Shown one piece after another: positions 1 to 11,085 of a stretch of 64,000 nucleotides of DNA. This stretch comes from Malania oleifera (taxonomy: Eukaryota; Streptophyta; Magnoliopsida; Santalales; Ximeniaceae): the NCBI RefSeq assembly GCF_029873635.1, contig NC_080428.1, positions 68,071,601 through 68,135,600 of the forward strand, read 5' to 3'. A program made the translations under genes and the position numbers. Each line of letters starts with the position of its first letter. Positions within the stretch are counted from its first letter, which is position 1. Below the pieces are notes generated by a model, which made no database searches, was not told where the DNA came from, and saw only the letters and a list, made by a program, of their open reading frames with translations.

Positions 1-930
1 TTTGAATAATTTGTCAGGTGATTTCACTGGTCATATTTTTACTTTAGGCAGTGGTATTGTTTGTTGGAAATCCAGGAAAAAAACACAAACACACACACAC
101 AAACAAACAAACAATAATTGCTAACTCAACTATGGAAATTAAGCTAATTGCTTTAGCATCAACTAGCAAGTTGGTCGAGAGATAAGTTATATGAAATTCC
201 ATTTTGGGAAAAGTAAATACCACCTATCCTAATTAATTGTGATAGCATTACTGCAATTGGTAGAATAAATAAATCTAGACCCGTAAAAAAGAACCACAAT
301 ACTGTAAGATCATATTTAAATAGTGGCATCATTAATGTGAATTATATAAGATCCATTGAGAATCTTGCAAATCCATAAGATCTTAGCAAGAGAAAGGGAC
401 TAGAATACATCAAGAAGGATGGGGTTAAAGCCCATAAAATTATGAACCACATATGAGGATACCCAACCCAAGGACAGGAGATCCTATAATTGGGTTCAAT
501 GGGAAGAACAAATCATATGGTGATCGTGAGAGATGCACTATAATCTTAAACTCATCCCTATGGTGTAAGTGCATTTATCTTGTAATGGAGGAGGTTGAGT
601 TTTTAAAACTCTTAATGATAATTTGTATCTCTTATGAGTAGGATATTAGAGTTATAGGAACACCCTTGATAGATTTCAACTATGTGACCATAAGAGTGGA
701 GTCGCTCTCTATGAGAATTAGACTTATTCTCAAATATGCTCATGAAACCAGGATTAGCACAAGGTCTAAACGTGCTGACTGTTAGAAGTTCATGTCAACA
801 TCTGGATCATTATGTGTGAGCAGGAATACTTTATTTTCCTTAAGCAGTCATAGTCCGAGTGTGAGACCACTACTTACTCTGGAGTAAAAATTATTAATCA
901 CTAAATGAAGGTTCAATGGATGTGGGTCTT
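1..930. other. Intergenic, no gene recognised
   Basis: I see no convincing coding sequence. There is a short CA-rich run near 88-110. The stretch 330-870 reads like non-coding transposon sequence, with stops in every frame, but I cannot assign it to a family. Confidence 0.5.
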
Positions 931-1092
931 GGATCAACGATAAGGTTGCTCCTTTGTGACCAATTGGTCATGAGTTCAAGTCCGAGGAAACAATCTCTCT
1001 GCATAAAACTAGGGGTCAACCTGCATACATAGTGACGACCCTCCTTTACCCTCGCAAAGCAGGTAGCCTTATGACCCAGAGATGCCCTTTAA
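931..1092 (+). repeat. tRNA-derived SINE, decayed
   Basis: The sequence has the layout of common plant tRNA-related SINEs. An A-box-like segment (ACGATAAGGTTGCTCC, near 937-952) is followed about 30 bases later by a B-box-like segment (GAGTTCAAGTCC, near 973-984). A tail reads AACAATCTCT, CTCGCAAAGCAGG and GATGCCCTTT. The overall match is from memory of the family. Boundaries are approximate and I could not identify a target duplication. It is presumably inactive. Confidence 0.65.
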
Positions 1093-1370
1093 GTGAAGAT
1101 TCAGTGCAAAGCACATCTTCATTATGCATAATTATCTCTCTTTGGTTGTTAAACTCTCTACATGCATGTTACATTCATAATATTAAAATGAGGAGAGAAT
1201 TGTTAGTGTGTTTTAATATTTTAATATTTTTAATTTATATATGGAGTAAATGTATCTTGGGATAGTGTATGTACCTTGGATTCAGAAATGTATGTACATT
1301 TAGATTAACCTTTAATTCATGTATTTCATAAATCCATAAAACTTTATGAGTATACTTTGATTTCAGGTGT

Positions 1371-1390
1371 GTATCTATATATTTTAAATA
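1371..1390. repeat. LINE target-site duplication, left copy
   Basis: GTATCTATATATTTTAAATA, identical over 20 bases to 4533-4552. A TSD of this length at both ends of an element ending in a TTG repeat is the signature of target-primed reverse transcription. Confidence 0.93.
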
Positions 1391-1683
1391 ACTCCGCATC
1401 TGATGCACTTAATGTCTTAATTTTTTCACACACAGTCGGTCCAAAACCCGGGTAAAAGATGAGGGTCGTGTTAGGTAGCTAACAACCAGCATAATATTTG
1501 TCAGATATGATATAAATCCTACAAGCGACGCGTTACACTTGTACTACCCGAGTGTAGTGAAAAGTGGGCTAGGTCGTCGCTCCGAAGCGACACGCCGTGT
1601 CGGTGCTCAAGTACGGTGTCAAATATGTGAGGGTTCCTACATCATTCTAGATTGGGCAAATAAAGAAGTTAGTTCAGGAAACT

Positions 1684-2290
1684 AGAATTAGATTAGCAAC
1701 TTTTAATATAAAGACACTTACGGGTAAAAGCATGGAAATTGTGGATACAATGATTAGAAGAAAAATTAATATAATTTGCCTTCAAGAAACTAAGTGGGCG
1801 GGGGAGAAAGCTAGAGAAATTGATAAAGCATGATTTAAACTTTGGCACATTGGAAAATAAAAACATAAGAATGGAGTAGGAATTATTGTGGACAAAAACT
1901 TAAAAGATAATGTTGTTGGTGTACATGGAGTAAGGGATAGAATTATAAAAATCAAGATGGTATTAGGCCAAGAGATAATAAATATCATTAATGTTTATGC
2001 TCCTTAAGTAGGCTTAGCAGAAAATCTTAAGAGACAATTTTGGGAAGATATGGATAGGGGCTGAGAAAATATTCATAAGAAGATATCTGAATGCACGTTG
2101 AAATGGATAATAAAGGTCATGAGAAGATACATAGAGGATATAGATATGGAGACAAAATGAGCCTAGGGATATGATCTTAGATTTTGCTATGTCATATGAT
2201 TTTATTACAATGAGTACTTGCTTTAAGAAGAGAGAATACTTAATAACCTTTAAAAGTGACAAAATAGAAGTCAAATAGATTTTTTTTTAA
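1684..2290 (+). pseudogene. LINE endonuclease domain, broken
   Basis: Conceptual reading of the + strand gives fragments typical of the exonuclease-endonuclease-phosphatase fold of plant RTE elements. They include an N-terminal NIKTLTGKSMEIVDTMIRRK near 1708, the catalytic-Glu motif CLQETKW near 1778, NGVGIIVDK near 1871 and INVYAP near 1986. In-frame stops interrupt it, for example after the first 50 codons and after INVYAP. The endonuclease would nick target DNA for target-primed reverse transcription. No start codon can be chosen with confidence. Confidence 0.8.
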
Positions 2291-2639
2291 CTAGGAGAGT
2301 AGATCGCTTATCATGCAAGGATTGTAAAGTTATTCCAGGTGAAAGTCTAACCACACAACATAGAGTCTTAGTGTTAGAAATATGTATTAAAAAATGGGGA
2401 AAAAAAAAAAGGATAAAATAAATCAGTGTAAGAGAACTTGGTGGTGGAACCTAAAGAGAGAAAATATAATAAAATTTAAAATTAAAATGATCAAAGATGG
2501 GGATTGGACTATAGAGGATGGGATAGATACATTTGGAGTAGATTAACTAACTCTATTAAAAAAATAGCAAAAGAGATTTTAAGTGAATCAAGAGGAAGAT
2601 TCTCAATTAGCAAAGAAAGCTGGTGGTGGGATAAAGATG

Positions 2640-4400
2640 TTCAAAAAGTCGTAAAAATAAAAAGAATTTGGTATAAAACGTAGCAAAAATGTAGAAACAT
2701 GAATAACTTTGAAAAGTATAAAGAGGCGAGAAAAGAAGCAAAAAAGACCATTAGTGAAGCTAAACACAGATCATTTAATAGTTTGTATGATAGATTAGAT
2801 ACAAAAGAAAGGGAAAGAGATATATTTAAACTTTCTAAAGCTAAAGAAAGGAAGAGTAAGGACTTAGGAAATGTAAAACGTGTAAAAAGTGAGGATGATA
2901 TTGTTTTGGTTAAGGACGAAGACATAAAAAACAGGCGGCGAAATTACTTTAGTAAGTTGTTTAATGAAAACCAAATAGAAGGCTTAAACTTTGAATTGAA
3001 AAATGAGGACAAGATTAAAAACATGAGATTTATTCGCAAAATTGGAGTTAACGAAGTTAAGTTTGCACCAAAAAAGATGAAAAATGGAAAAGCTATAGAA
3101 CCGGATAACATCCCAATTGAAGTTTGGAAATGCTTAGTTGATAAAGAAATTATATGATTAACTAATTTAGTTATCACAATTATAAAAACTAAGAAAATGT
3201 TAGATGAATGGAGGAAAAACACTTTAATACCTATATACAAAAATAAAGGAGATATTTAAAATTATAATAACTATCGTGGAATTAAACTTATGAGTCATGC
3301 GATGAAATTGTGGGAAAGGGTAGTTGAACAAAGATTAAGGCTACAAACGAAGGTTTCAGAAAATCAATTTGATTTTATGCTTGAAATATCTACCACAGAA
3401 GCTATATATCTTTTAAGAAAATTAATGGAAAAGTTTACGGAAAAGAAGAGGGGCTTGCATATGGTATTTATTGACTTAGAGAAAACACATGATAGGATAC
3501 CTAGGGAAGTTCTATGGTGGGTTTTAGAAAAATAGGTGTATGTAGTAGGTATATTGTATACAATGAAATAATGACTAGTGTAAGAACTATAGATGAAAAA
3601 ACTAGAGAATTTTCAATCACTATAGGTGAACATCAAGGATCTGCTTTGAGCCCTTATCTTTTTGCTTTAGCGATGAACCAAATGACTAAGAGCATTCAAA
3701 ATGAGGTTCCATGGTGTATGTTATTTGTAGATGATATTGTATTGATTGATGAAACTAGGGCAGAGTAGAGGCTAAGTTAGAATTATGGGGAGAAGCTTTG
3801 GAATCTAAAGACTTTAGGATAAGTAGAAATAAGACAAAATATGTGAAATGTAATTTCAGTAATGGTAGGAAGAATATTGGAGACAAAGTTAAACTTGGTG
3901 ATGAAGAAATAAATAAAACTTGTAGATTTCAATACCTTAGATCTATTATGCAGGCCGAAGGAGAAATTGAAATGATGTAATACATAGAGTTAAAGCAGGT
4001 TGGGTAAAATGAAGAAGTGCTTCAGGTGTACTTTGTGATCATAGAATACCCTTAAAATTAAAAGGGAAGTTTTATAGGACAGCTATAAAACCAGTTATAC
4101 TATATGGATCAGAATGTTGAGCAATGAAGAAATAGAATATCCAAAAATTAAAAGTTGTTGAGATGAGAATGATTAAATGGATGAGTGGTATAACGCCGAA
4201 AGATAAATTAAGAAAAGAACATATTCGTGGTAAGTTAGGTGCAGCTACTATACAAGATAAGATAAGGGAATGACAACTCAGATGGTTTGGGCACTTGCAA
4301 CGTACGTCACATAGTGCGCCAATGAGGAAGAGTGAGTTAGTTATTGTGGGGACGATAAAAGGGGTACGGGTAGACCTAAAATAACTTGAAATGAGATAGT
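2640..4400 (+). pseudogene. LINE reverse transcriptase domain, broken
   Basis: Fragments in several frames give a recognisable non-LTR reverse transcriptase. 2699-3157 holds a basic linker and the start of the fingers domain. FIDLEKTHDRIPREVLWWVL near 3469-3530 is the catalytic block A (the D of FIDLEK). GEHQGSALSPYLFALAMN near 3625 is block B. MLFVDDIVL near 3718 carries the catalytic FVDD. The C-terminal part (KVVEMRMIKWMSG near 4152, RWFGHLQR near 4281) matches the conserved tail of plant RTE ORFs. Stops at about 3157, 3535, 3768 and 3980 and frame changes between blocks show long inactivity. Confidence 0.9.
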
Positions 4401-4532
4401 GAGTAAGGATTAATAGCCTTGAATTTGTCAAAAGAAATGGTTCATGATCGCATAAATTGGCAGAAAATGATTCATATAGTCGACCCCACCTAGTGGGACT
4501 TAAGGCTTGATTTTATTTTTGTTGTTGTTGTT

Positions 4533-4552
4533 GTATCTATATATTTTAAATA
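4533..4552. repeat. LINE target-site duplication, right copy
   Basis: Second copy of the 20-bp duplication at 1371-1390, directly after the TTG-repeat tail. Confidence 0.93.
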
Positions 4553-5455
4553 CATCCTACTTATTAACTATATGGATAGTGAAAAGTCTTTGTGTGCCTA
4601 CAAATAGACCCTTATAGTCTTGGCTCTACACAATATAATTTCTACGCATCAACCTCTGTTGAGCTATGGCTCATATTTAAAGGGCTATCCACTTGAAGGT
4701 TGTCACAAACAGGAGGGCAGGCCCCTGAGCCCTTCATGTGTGAGACCTCCCTGTCTACTTAAACTAAGTTAAGTATGGGTGCATTCGGGGGGTGCGGGGG
4801 GTCGAAACCACCCTGTGCTATTCTACAATACTTTCGAATCAAGGTGCAATGTAATTTTATTATCATATGAGGGCATTTTGGGGTTTTCAAATGGGGGCTA
4901 TATATATATATTGTAGCTAACAGTTGAAACTCTAAGGCAGTTTTGGTTTGATAGAAAAAATTGCACAGGAACTTTGTGAACGTAGGCATATTGTCGAATC
5001 ACGTAAATTCATGCTCTTCTTCTCCTTTTTGATTTTCTCTATTTTCATATTTGTTGTATGTGCATGTGTATAACCCTAGGGAGTAATTTCACAACCTCTT
5101 CATCATCATTCGAGTGTATAGAGTTTGATAGCTTTAAAAAGGTGTTCTTTTGTGGAACTTTGGACTCTTCCATTTGTGTAAAATTAGAGAGAATCATATA
5201 ATTCAAAACGAACTATTGTATCTTGGGGGAGACGAGTCAAATAGAGTTCTACACCAATTCATGGGTTAAGCTGAAAAATTGTAGAGACTTGAATCTCCTT
5301 AAAGAAAGTGAAATATTTGTGCCTCAACCTAATTGTAAATCATATTTGTATTTGTTTTGAATTTATTTTTTTATTTTTTTTGTGTGTTATATTTGTATTG
5401 AATTTCTTAACAGTTATAAAGGCCACAATATAGAAAAATCGGCACCATTCACCCA
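4553..5455. other. Gene-free, contains copia-LTR-like sequence
   Basis: No gene is seen. Near 4978-5010 the + strand reads GAACGTAGGCATATTGTCGA then ATCACGTAAA. This is a decayed form of the segment found near the ends of copia LTRs elsewhere in this window (33046-33075 and 49500-49530). The stretch of roughly 4760-5100 may therefore be the remnant of a copia LTR in + orientation. I could not define its ends. Confidence 0.35.
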
Positions 5456-5460
5456 TGCTA

Positions 5461-5710
5461 ATATCTAATTGGAATGATTGAACTAAGATTTTCAAAATTT
5501 TCTTAAATTTTTTCTCGTAACCCAAACATGAAAGCCACTTGAAGCTCAAAAATTATACCTCTGTGGGAAAAATTGCCGTCACATTTATCTAATTGGAACG
5601 AGTGAACTAACATGTTGAAAAACTAAACTTTCTTAGATTTTTCTCAAGACCCAAACAGAATAGTGACCTGAAGCTTAAAAAATTATACCTCTGTAGGAAA
5701 ACTGCCACCA
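5461..5710. repeat. Tandem duplication of an exon-intron junction, about 120 bp unit
   Basis: Two similar units lie side by side: roughly 5461-5585 and 5586-5710. Both contain TCTAATTGGAA, CCAAACA and AATTATACCTCTGT in the same order. On the - strand each unit holds the end of the orphan exon (...CACAGAG or ...TACAGAG) and the GTATAATTTTT donor. The duplication therefore gave the locus two possible 5' splice sites about 120 bases apart. Confidence 0.7.
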
Positions 5711-5964
5711 GATTTATTTCGAGGATTGCAAAAGCAAACAGAACAGAGCCGTCTCTGAATTGCATGATTAACCCTTGCGCTGGGAATCCTAAGAACTGGG
5801 TCCGATTGGGGCGGTGAGAGCCGTGGCGAAAAGCCGAAGTTGGAATTGATAAGGAGAGGATGCGTAGGTCTGGTAGATAGGGTTTTGGAAGACCAAAGCT
5901 TCGGTGAATCTGAGACAGCGAAGAGAAAAGTGCGAGAAACAGATGCAAGTGTCGTCGGCGACAT
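5689..5964 (-). pseudogene. Orphan first exon, possible plastid or mitochondrial protein
   Basis: On the - strand an ATG at 5964 opens 92 codons. The exon ends in phase 0 at 5689 on ...ACAGAG followed by the splice donor GTATAA; a stop comes right after if unspliced. The product starts MSPTTLASVSRTFLFAVSDS and is rich in Ser, Arg, Pro and Thr with almost no acidic residues, like a plastid or mitochondrial transit peptide. Base composition is GC-richer than the surroundings. I do not recognise the protein and see no downstream exon on the - strand before the LINE at 4532, so this is either a 5' gene fragment or a gene whose next exons are beyond a long, transposon-filled intron. A longer reading frame through 6164 on the same strand is leader-like rather than coding. 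Confidence 0.45.
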
Positions 5965-6214
5965 TGTTGAACTGAATTTGAATCAGTGGACAGAAACGAG
6001 GTCCCGCTTTGCTGAGACAAGAGTACAGGGGATAAGGCGGGAGCTGGGCGGTAGTCGGAGGAAAGTCGTTTTTTCAAAGTTGGAGATGAAAGTAAATCGT
6101 GTTTACAATAAACACTTTCTGTTGTACGCTCCAAAACAAACTGGAGGTGCATTGGTAATTTCAAAATACCATACTTTTTTTCTTGAGTTCCGGATAAGCG
6201 GCTTGAGAATTTGA

Positions 6215-7150
6215 TTTGGTAAATAACTCATTTATTATTTATATGAGTAAGTTTAAAGTCAAATTTTTAGGCTCGATTTGTAAACAAGTTGAGTATGAGC
6301 ATAATTAGGTTTGGCTCGCTCGTAAGCAGTTTGATAACTAAATCGAATGAGTTTGTTCATTAGACTCGTTAAGAAACTTAGTAATGAGTTTGTTAATAGA
6401 CTTGTTATGTTGGCTCAATCTTAGAGTCCAATACTTATCTAATTGTCCAAGGATAAAGACACAAATTCTAATTCAAACAAAAAAGATGAATGAAATTGTT
6501 ATTAATAAATTATTTAAAAAATTTTAGCTCAAGTATGAGCCTAAACCTAAGTCTGAGCCCAAACCCGAGCTTGCAAATGAGTCAAGCCTAAACCAATATT
6601 TTAATCTTGAGTCGAACTCAATCCCAACTTTCTGGGCTCGAACTAAACCGAGTCTGAACCTGAGCTGAGCTCTAGCTCCTACAAAGTTAAACCTGAACAT
6701 GTTGAAACTAAAATTGTGTTTAAGAACATTCATTATAAGTTTTAAATTTATATTTAAATTTAGAGAATTAAATATAATTTATATATATTACATATTTAAA
6801 TTTATTATTCAAATCTAACTTCTTAAATAATTGCACTGTATTTAGAAACATAAAATCCATAACTTGAATTTAATTTTTATGAATTTGTATATAACATATT
6901 ATTGAATTATACTAAATTCTTTTAAAATTTACACAAATTAAATTTTAAGTTTTAAAATCTATATTCTCAAATATTATCTAAGTCAATTGATTTTTAATTA
7001 ATTGTTAAGTTCACAAAAAATACTCAGTACACTTCTATTTCCTTCCTCTCTCTTGCTTCCTTGTCCTTCTTATATATTGAGATGAATAAAACAAATTAAT
7101 GTTAACTTTTTTCAAATAGAAAACAAACCATAGTTTAGAAAATACTTCTA
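6215..7150. other. AT-rich, no gene; degenerate GAGCC-type repeat
   Basis: No gene. 6530-6700 is rich in short repeats built on GAGCC, GAGCT and AAACC (for example GCCTAAACCTAAGTCTGAGC near 6539), a composition common in plant DNA-transposon remnants. The rest is AT-rich sequence. Confidence 0.5.
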
Positions 7151-7154
7151 TAGT

Positions 7155-7530
7155 ATTTTTCCTATAAAAAATTTTTTTTTTTTTATATAGAAACTTCAAC
7201 CACCAACGAGTCCTTCGGACCCCCTGATGCGGTACCAAACCTACGGATCAGCGTCTTCTACCTCCAGATCTCACTTATCAGGATAAAGTCCGAATGTGGA
7301 CACGGCTTCTATGCATCAGTTGGACGTTCGGCCAACTCAATTCCCGGGACACATCTTCATTACTATCCACGGTCCCCGCTGGCTCACAGAGCAAACTCTC
7401 ACCATCCACGGTCTCCGCTGGCTCACAGAATAAACTCTCACCATCCACAGGTACCGCTAGTTCCGTAAGTGTATTTACCTAGAATTGAACCCTCGATGCT
7501 CCTTACTTACTGATGCCTTTCCACCGTGTC
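7155..7530 (-). repeat. Poly(A)-tailed SINE-like retroposon, copy 1
   Basis: The same 350-bp sequence occurs at 51135-51500. Read on the - strand it starts with a tRNA-like promoter (GCATCAGTAAGTAAGG as a possible A box, then GGGTTCAATTC as B box near 7481-7492). It ends in a run of A (the T run at 7170-7184 on +). Inside are near-identical units of about 41 bp: CACGGTCCCCGCTGGCTCAC near 7369 and CACGGTCTCCGCTGGCTCAC near 7410. The body reads GCATCAGTTGGACGTTCGG near 7313. The A-box assignment is weak; that it is a dispersed repeat is certain from the second copy. Confidence 0.65.
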
Positions 7531-8714
7531 ATGCCGTGGGGGGGGCAAAAAAAAAATGATACAATCTTATATTCATTCAAAGATACAAAAATTCAAATTC
7601 AACAAAAAAATTTATACTCTCAAATATAGTTTACATATTTATTTAATATAGCGACATCTGTTACATGTAGAAACTTTAGTCTCCCAAATATAAAGAAATA
7701 AGTTTTGATGTTTTGAATAAAAATTGTGTAGGCTTCTATTTTGGTCATTTAAAACTTTTTCGTTCAAGAGAAATTAGAGTATGTAATTCTTAGTACTGCT
7801 TTTATATTTTCAAAAAACTTAATCACGTCTAGTTTAGATGCAAATGATTACAAGATGTTTTTTCTTTTTATATAAGCAATAAAATATTAAGAGATATTTT
7901 TGTTCAAAATTCAAGAAATTTTAAATGTAATCAAATTTTGAGATTGTTTTAAGTATTCTTATATTTATTATTTTAAGAAGTAATTCAATTATTATTAACA
8001 GTTGTAAAATTGTTGATTCAACTATTTTTTATAGTTATAAAAATTATTAATTTAGTTATTATTACTTGTACCAAAATACCAATTTCACTATTATTAGCCA
8101 TTAGAAAATTTAAATTATAAATTATAGGAAATTATTTTATTTATGGGAATTTTCAAAATACAAATAATTTTTTGTATCGCTTCATAAATAAATTCATTTT
8201 TAAAATAAATAGTTATATATATAAAGTATTAATTAATCATTTATATAAATTATGAAAAATATTAATTCATCTAACTTAATAAAGAATGAAAGGGACAGTG
8301 CTCAAAACATATTACTTTCAAAGTCCCTCAATACAAATGATCATTATATGTTTTTTTCTTCTTAAAGAAAAAGAAAAAAAGGTGGTTAAGAATATCTAGT
8401 TTGGACTTGATTGTTATATAAATGAACAATGAAGAGACACATAACAGCCTAGGTCATATAACACCTATTAGATTCACTAGCTTCTTTTTTTTTTTTTTCA
8501 GCTTAGTTCATATAACACAGATTCACTAGCTTTTTTTCTTTTTTTTTTTTCAAATACATGTGATAGATTTGGGTCTGAACCAAATTATTGGGTTCAACCC
8601 TGACATTCAAACAACCTATTAATAGTTTTTTATGGTTTATTGGAAGGATTATAACTGATGAGGAAAATCTCAAAACAATTAACGATATTATTGTTAAGAA
8701 ATTCACTTATGAGT
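7531..8714. other. AT-rich, no gene
   Basis: Poly(A), poly(T) and AT-rich sequence with no supported gene. A G run sits at 7539-7546 and two long T runs at 8485-8498 and 8530-8552. Confidence 0.5.
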
Positions 8715-9171
8715 TTATTTCATATTGAAAAAGTAAGCGAATGATGGGTGTTTATATACATAATTGGACCCAAAATCTAATAGGATTAACCTTTTTGGTC
8801 AAGTTGGTGTTAATTCATGTATATCAAACACATATATGGACTCCTATAGTGCTAACAAGTAGTATCTGGGTGAGCAACAGGCCTAAAAGATGGATCTGAA
8901 TAGGGTCAAGACATGGAAGGTAAGATTGGTTCGGATGCCCACGTGGAATACAATTCGAGACACATAAGGTGTGACGGTAAGGCCCACTTGAGCAACTGTT
9001 GGAAAATTAGTTCTATGAGATAAAAGATGGCTTTCGTTCAAGGAGGAACACATTGGAAAAAGTGAGTAGATGATGGGTGCTTATATACATGGTCGGATTC
9101 AAGATCCAATAGACTTAAACTTTTAAGTCAAGCTAACAAACTGGTGCTCACCCATATATATCAAGCACACC
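8715..9171 (+). repeat. Dispersed repeat, two adjacent partial copies
   Basis: A unit with GATGGGTGTTTATATACAT, then a stretch on CAAGATCCAATAGACTTAAA, then ATGTATATCAAACACA occurs at 8727-8855 and again at 9057-9171. The second copy is cut by the LTR that starts at 9172 and continues after 11769. Related copies lie at 19545-19805 (+) and 53535-54125 (-). Upstream parts share GAGACACATAAGGTGTGACG-type sequence near 8958 with the copy near 53820. The transposon class is unknown to me. Confidence 0.65.
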
Positions 9172-9699
9172 TGTCGCGACGTCCCGAAGCGCGGGGGCCC
9201 GGAGGTGAAGAAATAAAAATTGTGATCTTAATTTTTGGAAAAAATAGAAATGGAGTAGTCACTAACCTTTTAGTGTGGTTAGAACACTTGATTACTACCC
9301 AATTAATGGTAGAATCGGTCTGCGTTACCAAAGCCGGGATCGGGAGTTCGGTTAAGCGAGGGGAAAGTACGAGCACCCCCTACGCACCCATTCTTACGAA
9401 CAATATCTAATTAATTATGAAATTATCTCAAAGTAAATTTAAAAAAAAAAAACTTTTTATATTACTCCTTTTATGAATTTACAAAATACACATGTACGTG
9501 AATGCCCCACACAAATATTTACATAATAAATATATATTCCCTCAGAAATAGGGTACATGAAGTTCAAAGAGCTCATACCATTTTGTTAAAATCATCGAGA
9601 TGAAAATCGAAAATAATCATAATAATAAAATACTAAGTTAATATAAATACTAAAAATACCACAATTGGATATACACATACTTCAAAATAGAATAATGAG

Positions 9700-9916
9700 A
9701 GAAATAATAATAATAATAATAATAATGAAAACAAATACGACAATAATATTAATAATGATAATGGTAACACTAATAATAGTATACAATAATAATAATGATA
9801 GTAATAATAAATACAATAATAACGATAATAAATAATAATGGTAATAATAACAATAATAATAGTGATAATGATAATAGTAATAATAATAATAAATATAATA
9901 GTAATAAATATAAATA

Positions 9917-9954
<38 letters not shown>

Positions 9955-10094
9955 TAATGATAATAAACACAATAATGATGATGATAAGATTAATAAATAA
10001 TAATAATAGTAATAATATTAATAGTGATAATAAATAATACAATAATGATAATAATAATAATAATATTAATAGTAATAATAATATTATTGTTAAA
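9700..10094. repeat. Long imperfect AAT/TAA microsatellite
   Basis: Nearly 400 bases of AAT repeats with GAT, GTA and CAA interruptions, inside the solo LTR. Long low-complexity frames on the - strand (poly-Ile/Leu/Tyr) come from this repeat and are not genes. Confidence 0.95.
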
Positions 10095-10552
10095 TAATAA
10101 TAAAAACTCTAATATGAATAATACACATTTAAATCAAGACCACGATAATAAAAATCTTACACATAATAAACACAACATAATAACAACAAAACCTTAAAAA
10201 TACATATTAAACATTAAAAACAACATAAACTTTATAATATGAATATTAACATTTTTAATAATTACCACCGTAATAAGATCTTACAATATGAATACTATCC
10301 AAATAAATACAACGAATAACAACCACACCCTAAAAATACATATTAAACATTAAATTCTACACATCAACAATATAAACCTTACAATTCGAATGTTAATATT
10401 CTAATAACCCTAAATATTAAATATACAACTTGAATATTACATACTTAAATAAACACAACAAAAATTACCACAGTTAAATACTAAGCAAAAAAATACTTAC
10501 CACCACAAAGAAAAGAAATCCTGATAAAAACATGTTAGCATAACACCTGCAA

Positions 10553-11085
10553 AAATTTGAGCTTCATCGGACGAGTAATCGTCATTCGATCATCTGCATC
10601 ACGTGGACTGCGTAGGCGCTGGTGAACTTGCCGCTGTTGTGTGAATCGGTTGTCCAAGAAATAAAAATAAAATTGTTTCCTCAAAAAATTAATCCGACCT
10701 ATAAAAATTAATAAAAAAAACAGTTAGAAATAACCTGTAAAAATTTTAGGTCGATCGAATAAAGAATCGTTGTTCAATTGGCTTCATCAAGTCAACCGCG
10801 TAGCACAGGTGAACCTGTTGCTGCTGCAGTAAGTTGGCTATCCAAGAAATAAAAATAGAAGTTTCAAAACTCTAAATAAAAATCCAAACGGTGAAAATTA
10901 AAATTAGTGAGTCAAGAACAACCCAGTAAAATTTCAATTCGATCGGATAAAGAATAGTTGTTTAATTGGCTTCATCAAGTCGACCACGCCGCACTGGCGA
11001 ACCTGAACCTGGTAAAATTTCAATTCAATCGAATAAGAAACCACCGTTCATATTGGCTTCATCAAATTGATTGCGCAGGCGCCGA
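10553..11085 (+). repeat. Four degenerate direct repeats inside the solo LTR
   Basis: Units begin with AAAATTT then a TCGATCGAATAA-like stretch, then ATTGGCTTCATCAA. They start near 10552, 10740, 10928 and 11015, and the first two also share TCCAAGAAATAAAAATA. Spacing shortens from about 190 to about 85 bases. Such tandem blocks are usual in long LTRs; function unknown. Confidence 0.7.

Larger units (their letters stand above)
1391..4532 (+). mobile_element. RTE-type non-LTR retrotransposon (LINE), dead
   Basis: The element is 3.1 kb, about the usual length of plant RTE LINEs. It runs from a leader (CAGTCGGTCCAAAACCCGGG near 1433) through an apurinic-endonuclease-like domain and a reverse transcriptase domain to the family's 3' tail (CGACCCCACCTAGTGGGACT near 4480, then TTG repeats at 4521-4533). 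A perfect 20-bp target duplication flanks it, so both ends are defined and the copy is essentially full length. The single expected ORF is broken by many stops and frameshifts, so it cannot encode its own mobilisation machinery. RTE elements have no separate gag ORF, which fits what is seen. Family assignment is from remembered protein motifs; boundaries are directly seen. Confidence 0.92.

Noticed and set aside
5840..6214. A 124-codon open frame on the + strand
   Set aside because: It overlaps the better-supported - strand exon and its leader, shows no recognisable motif, and has no splice or promoter context.
9682..10042. Long - strand open frames made of Leu, Ile and Tyr
   Set aside because: They are translations of the AAT/TAA microsatellite, with no other evidence of coding.
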